The position numbers and the translations under genes were made by a program. Below, in pieces: positions 23,982 to 24,967 of a stretch of 24,967 nt of DNA. The stretch comes from a virus. How positions within the stretch are numbered: the first letter of the stretch is position 1; every line of letters begins with the position of its first letter. The stretch covers positions 1 through 24,967 of the IMG/VR virus record IMGVR_UViG_3300027733_000193. One strand, 5' to 3'. The notes under the pieces were generated by a model. It did no database searches. It was not told the origin of the DNA and saw nothing but the letters and a program-made list of their open reading frames with translations.

Positions 23982-24700
23982 TAACTTTAAATCAGGTACA
24001 GAAAGCTAAGATACATAAATATAGTTTGTTATGCTATCCTAATGAAATGTGTGGTTTACTTACTGAAGATGACTTTATAAGCATACCTAACTTAAGTGAA
24101 GAACCTAGAAGTAACTTTAAGTTAGATACAAAAGCTATGTTACCTTACTTAGGTGGTGTTAAAGCTATTGTACATAGTCATTGTAAGAATCCTAAGTTAC
24201 CTAGTGTACTTGATGAAAGAACTCCATCTATAGCTGATATGGAAGGTCAAAAAACATCTGCTGTACCTTGGTTAATTGTTTCTTGTGATGGTTCAGTTGT
24301 TTCTAGCCCTCTTCAAATACCTAGAGAACCTAATAACAACTATATTGGTAGGGAATTTGTATGGTATGTTAGTGATTGCTACACTTTGGTGCAAGATTAC
24401 TATAAATTCGAACTAAATATCTTACTTCCAGACCATAAAGCTAGAGAAGATTACAGACTTTTACGGAATTCACATAATTTATTTGATGCTTTTATTGAGG
24501 AATATGGTTTTGTTACTAAACATAACTGGGCAGAGGCTGTTAATGGTGATTTAGTATTACTTAATCATAAGGGTAGTGTAAGAAATCATTTAGGTATTTA
24601 TCATAACGGTAAAATAATCCATCAAGACATGCTAAGTGTTGAGATACCTTTTGAACAAGTTTTACCTTATATTTGTGAGTTTTTGACTTATGTTGCTTAA
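23978..24700 (+). CDS. Tail tip assembly peptidase, JAMM plus NlpC/P60 domains (lambda gpK-like)
   Basis: A 240-residue two-domain protein. The N-terminal domain (about 1-115) has the JAMM metalloprotease residues: E23 in 'NEMCGLL', H66 and H68 in 'IVHSHC', then S84 and D87 in 'TPSIADMEG'. The second domain is NlpC/P60: Cys134 in 'YVSDCYTLVQDYY' is the expected nucleophile and His204 in 'RNHLGIYHNGKIIHQ' the general base. This combination is found in lambda gpK, needed in tail tip assembly and possibly cutting peptidoglycan in infection. It follows the gpL-like gene with an ATGA overlap and precedes a gpI-like gene. Confidence 0.92.
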   Translation: MITLNQVQKAKIHKYSLLCYPNEMCGLLTEDDFISIPNLSEEPRSNFKLDTKAMLPYLGGVKAIVHSHCKNPKLPSVLDERTPSIADMEGQKTSAVPWLIVSCDGSVVSSPLQIPREPNNNYIGREFVWYVSDCYTLVQDYYKFELNILLPDHKAREDYRLLRNSHNLFDAFIEEYGFVTKHNWAEAVNGDLVLLNHKGSVRNHLGIYHNGKIIHQDMLSVEIPFEQVLPYICEFLTYVA

Positions 24701-24967
24701 AGTTTTCAAAGATATAAATAATTTTGATGAATTTAATTTTGATTCTTGTTACATACAGGAGATGTTAAGCTTAATTAAATTAGCTCATGGTAGTGTTTAC
24801 ACTGATAATATTGTTTTAAAAAAACATGCTTTTGTTTTGTACCAAGAAGGTAAAGAACCTGTAATTTTAACTGAAGATGTTATTTTTTCAAAACTTCCTG
24901 AAGAATATCAATTACTTATCTTACCTGAGATTGGTGGTGATATACCTGTACCTTTTATTCTTATTGC
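24690..24967 (+). CDS. Tail assembly protein (lambda gpI-like), partial
   Basis: An open frame from the ATG at 24690 to the window end gives 92 codons. It overlaps the previous gene by 11 bases. The segment 'LTEDVIFSKLPEEYQLLILP' followed by 'EIGGDIPVPFILIA' resembles the ubiquitin-like first part of gpI proteins, where a beta fold is followed by a glycine-rich hydrophobic region. gpI works with gpJ in tail-tip assembly and is cleaved or lost from the finished virion. A central host-specificity gene (gpJ type) is expected just outside the window. There is no good ribosome-binding site, so coupling is likely. Confidence 0.7.
   Translation, partial: MLLKVFKDINNFDEFNFDSCYIQEMLSLIKLAHGSVYTDNIVLKKHAFVLYQEGKEPVILTEDVIFSKLPEEYQLLILPEIGGDIPVPFILI

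Noticed and set aside
1-24967. tRNA genes, CRISPR array, insertion sequence or attachment site
   Set aside because: No cloverleaf-like sequence, regularly spaced repeats, transposase or integrase was seen; gaps between genes are too short to hold most of these.

Overview
The window is part of the genome of a tailed double-stranded DNA bacteriophage with a lambda-type (siphovirus) morphogenesis cluster. The base composition is AT-rich (roughly one third G+C by eye) and the genes are packed head to tail with gaps of a few bases or 1-11 base overlaps. No integrase, repressor, replication, lysis enzyme, tRNA or host gene is visible, so lifestyle cannot be told. The host is unknown. The fibre modules resemble those I recall from aquatic phages (cyanophage and pelagiphage-like genomes), which suggests an aquatic Gram-negative host, but this is inference.

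Left arm, positions 1-6369, minus strand: a cassette of virion adhesion and accessory genes read leftwards. In order of transcription these are a small single-span membrane protein, a structural protein with a conserved N-terminal module, a small DUF5659-like protein, a repeat-rich coiled-coil fibre, two fibres sharing a C-terminal domain, a modular fibre with GIG-type repeats, and a small protein cut by the window edge. A 133-base divergent intergenic region (6370-6502) separates this arm from the rest.

Right arm, positions 6503-24967, plus strand: the packaging, head, neck and tail genes in nearly lambda order. They are small terminase, large terminase (gpA family), gpW-like joining protein, portal, S49 protease with a nested scaffold, gpD-like decoration protein, gpE-like major capsid protein, three neck or tail-completion proteins, a small unknown gene, a very large tail tube protein, a frameshifted tail-assembly chaperone pair (G/GT type), a 1591-residue tape measure, then gpM-, gpL-, gpK- and gpI-like tail-tip genes, the last cut by the window end.

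The genes form one assembly line. The terminase packages DNA through the portal into a shell built on the scaffold, matured by the protease and stabilised by the decoration protein. Neck proteins close the head and cap the tail. The chaperones load the tape measure, around which the tube polymerises, and the tip genes and the left-arm fibres make the adsorption apparatus. Three control features stand out: a near-consensus sigma70-type promoter inside the late operon just before the protease, an in-frame internal start with its own ribosome-binding site for the scaffold, and a -1 frameshift site A AAA AAC followed by a perfect 10-bp stem in the tail chaperone.
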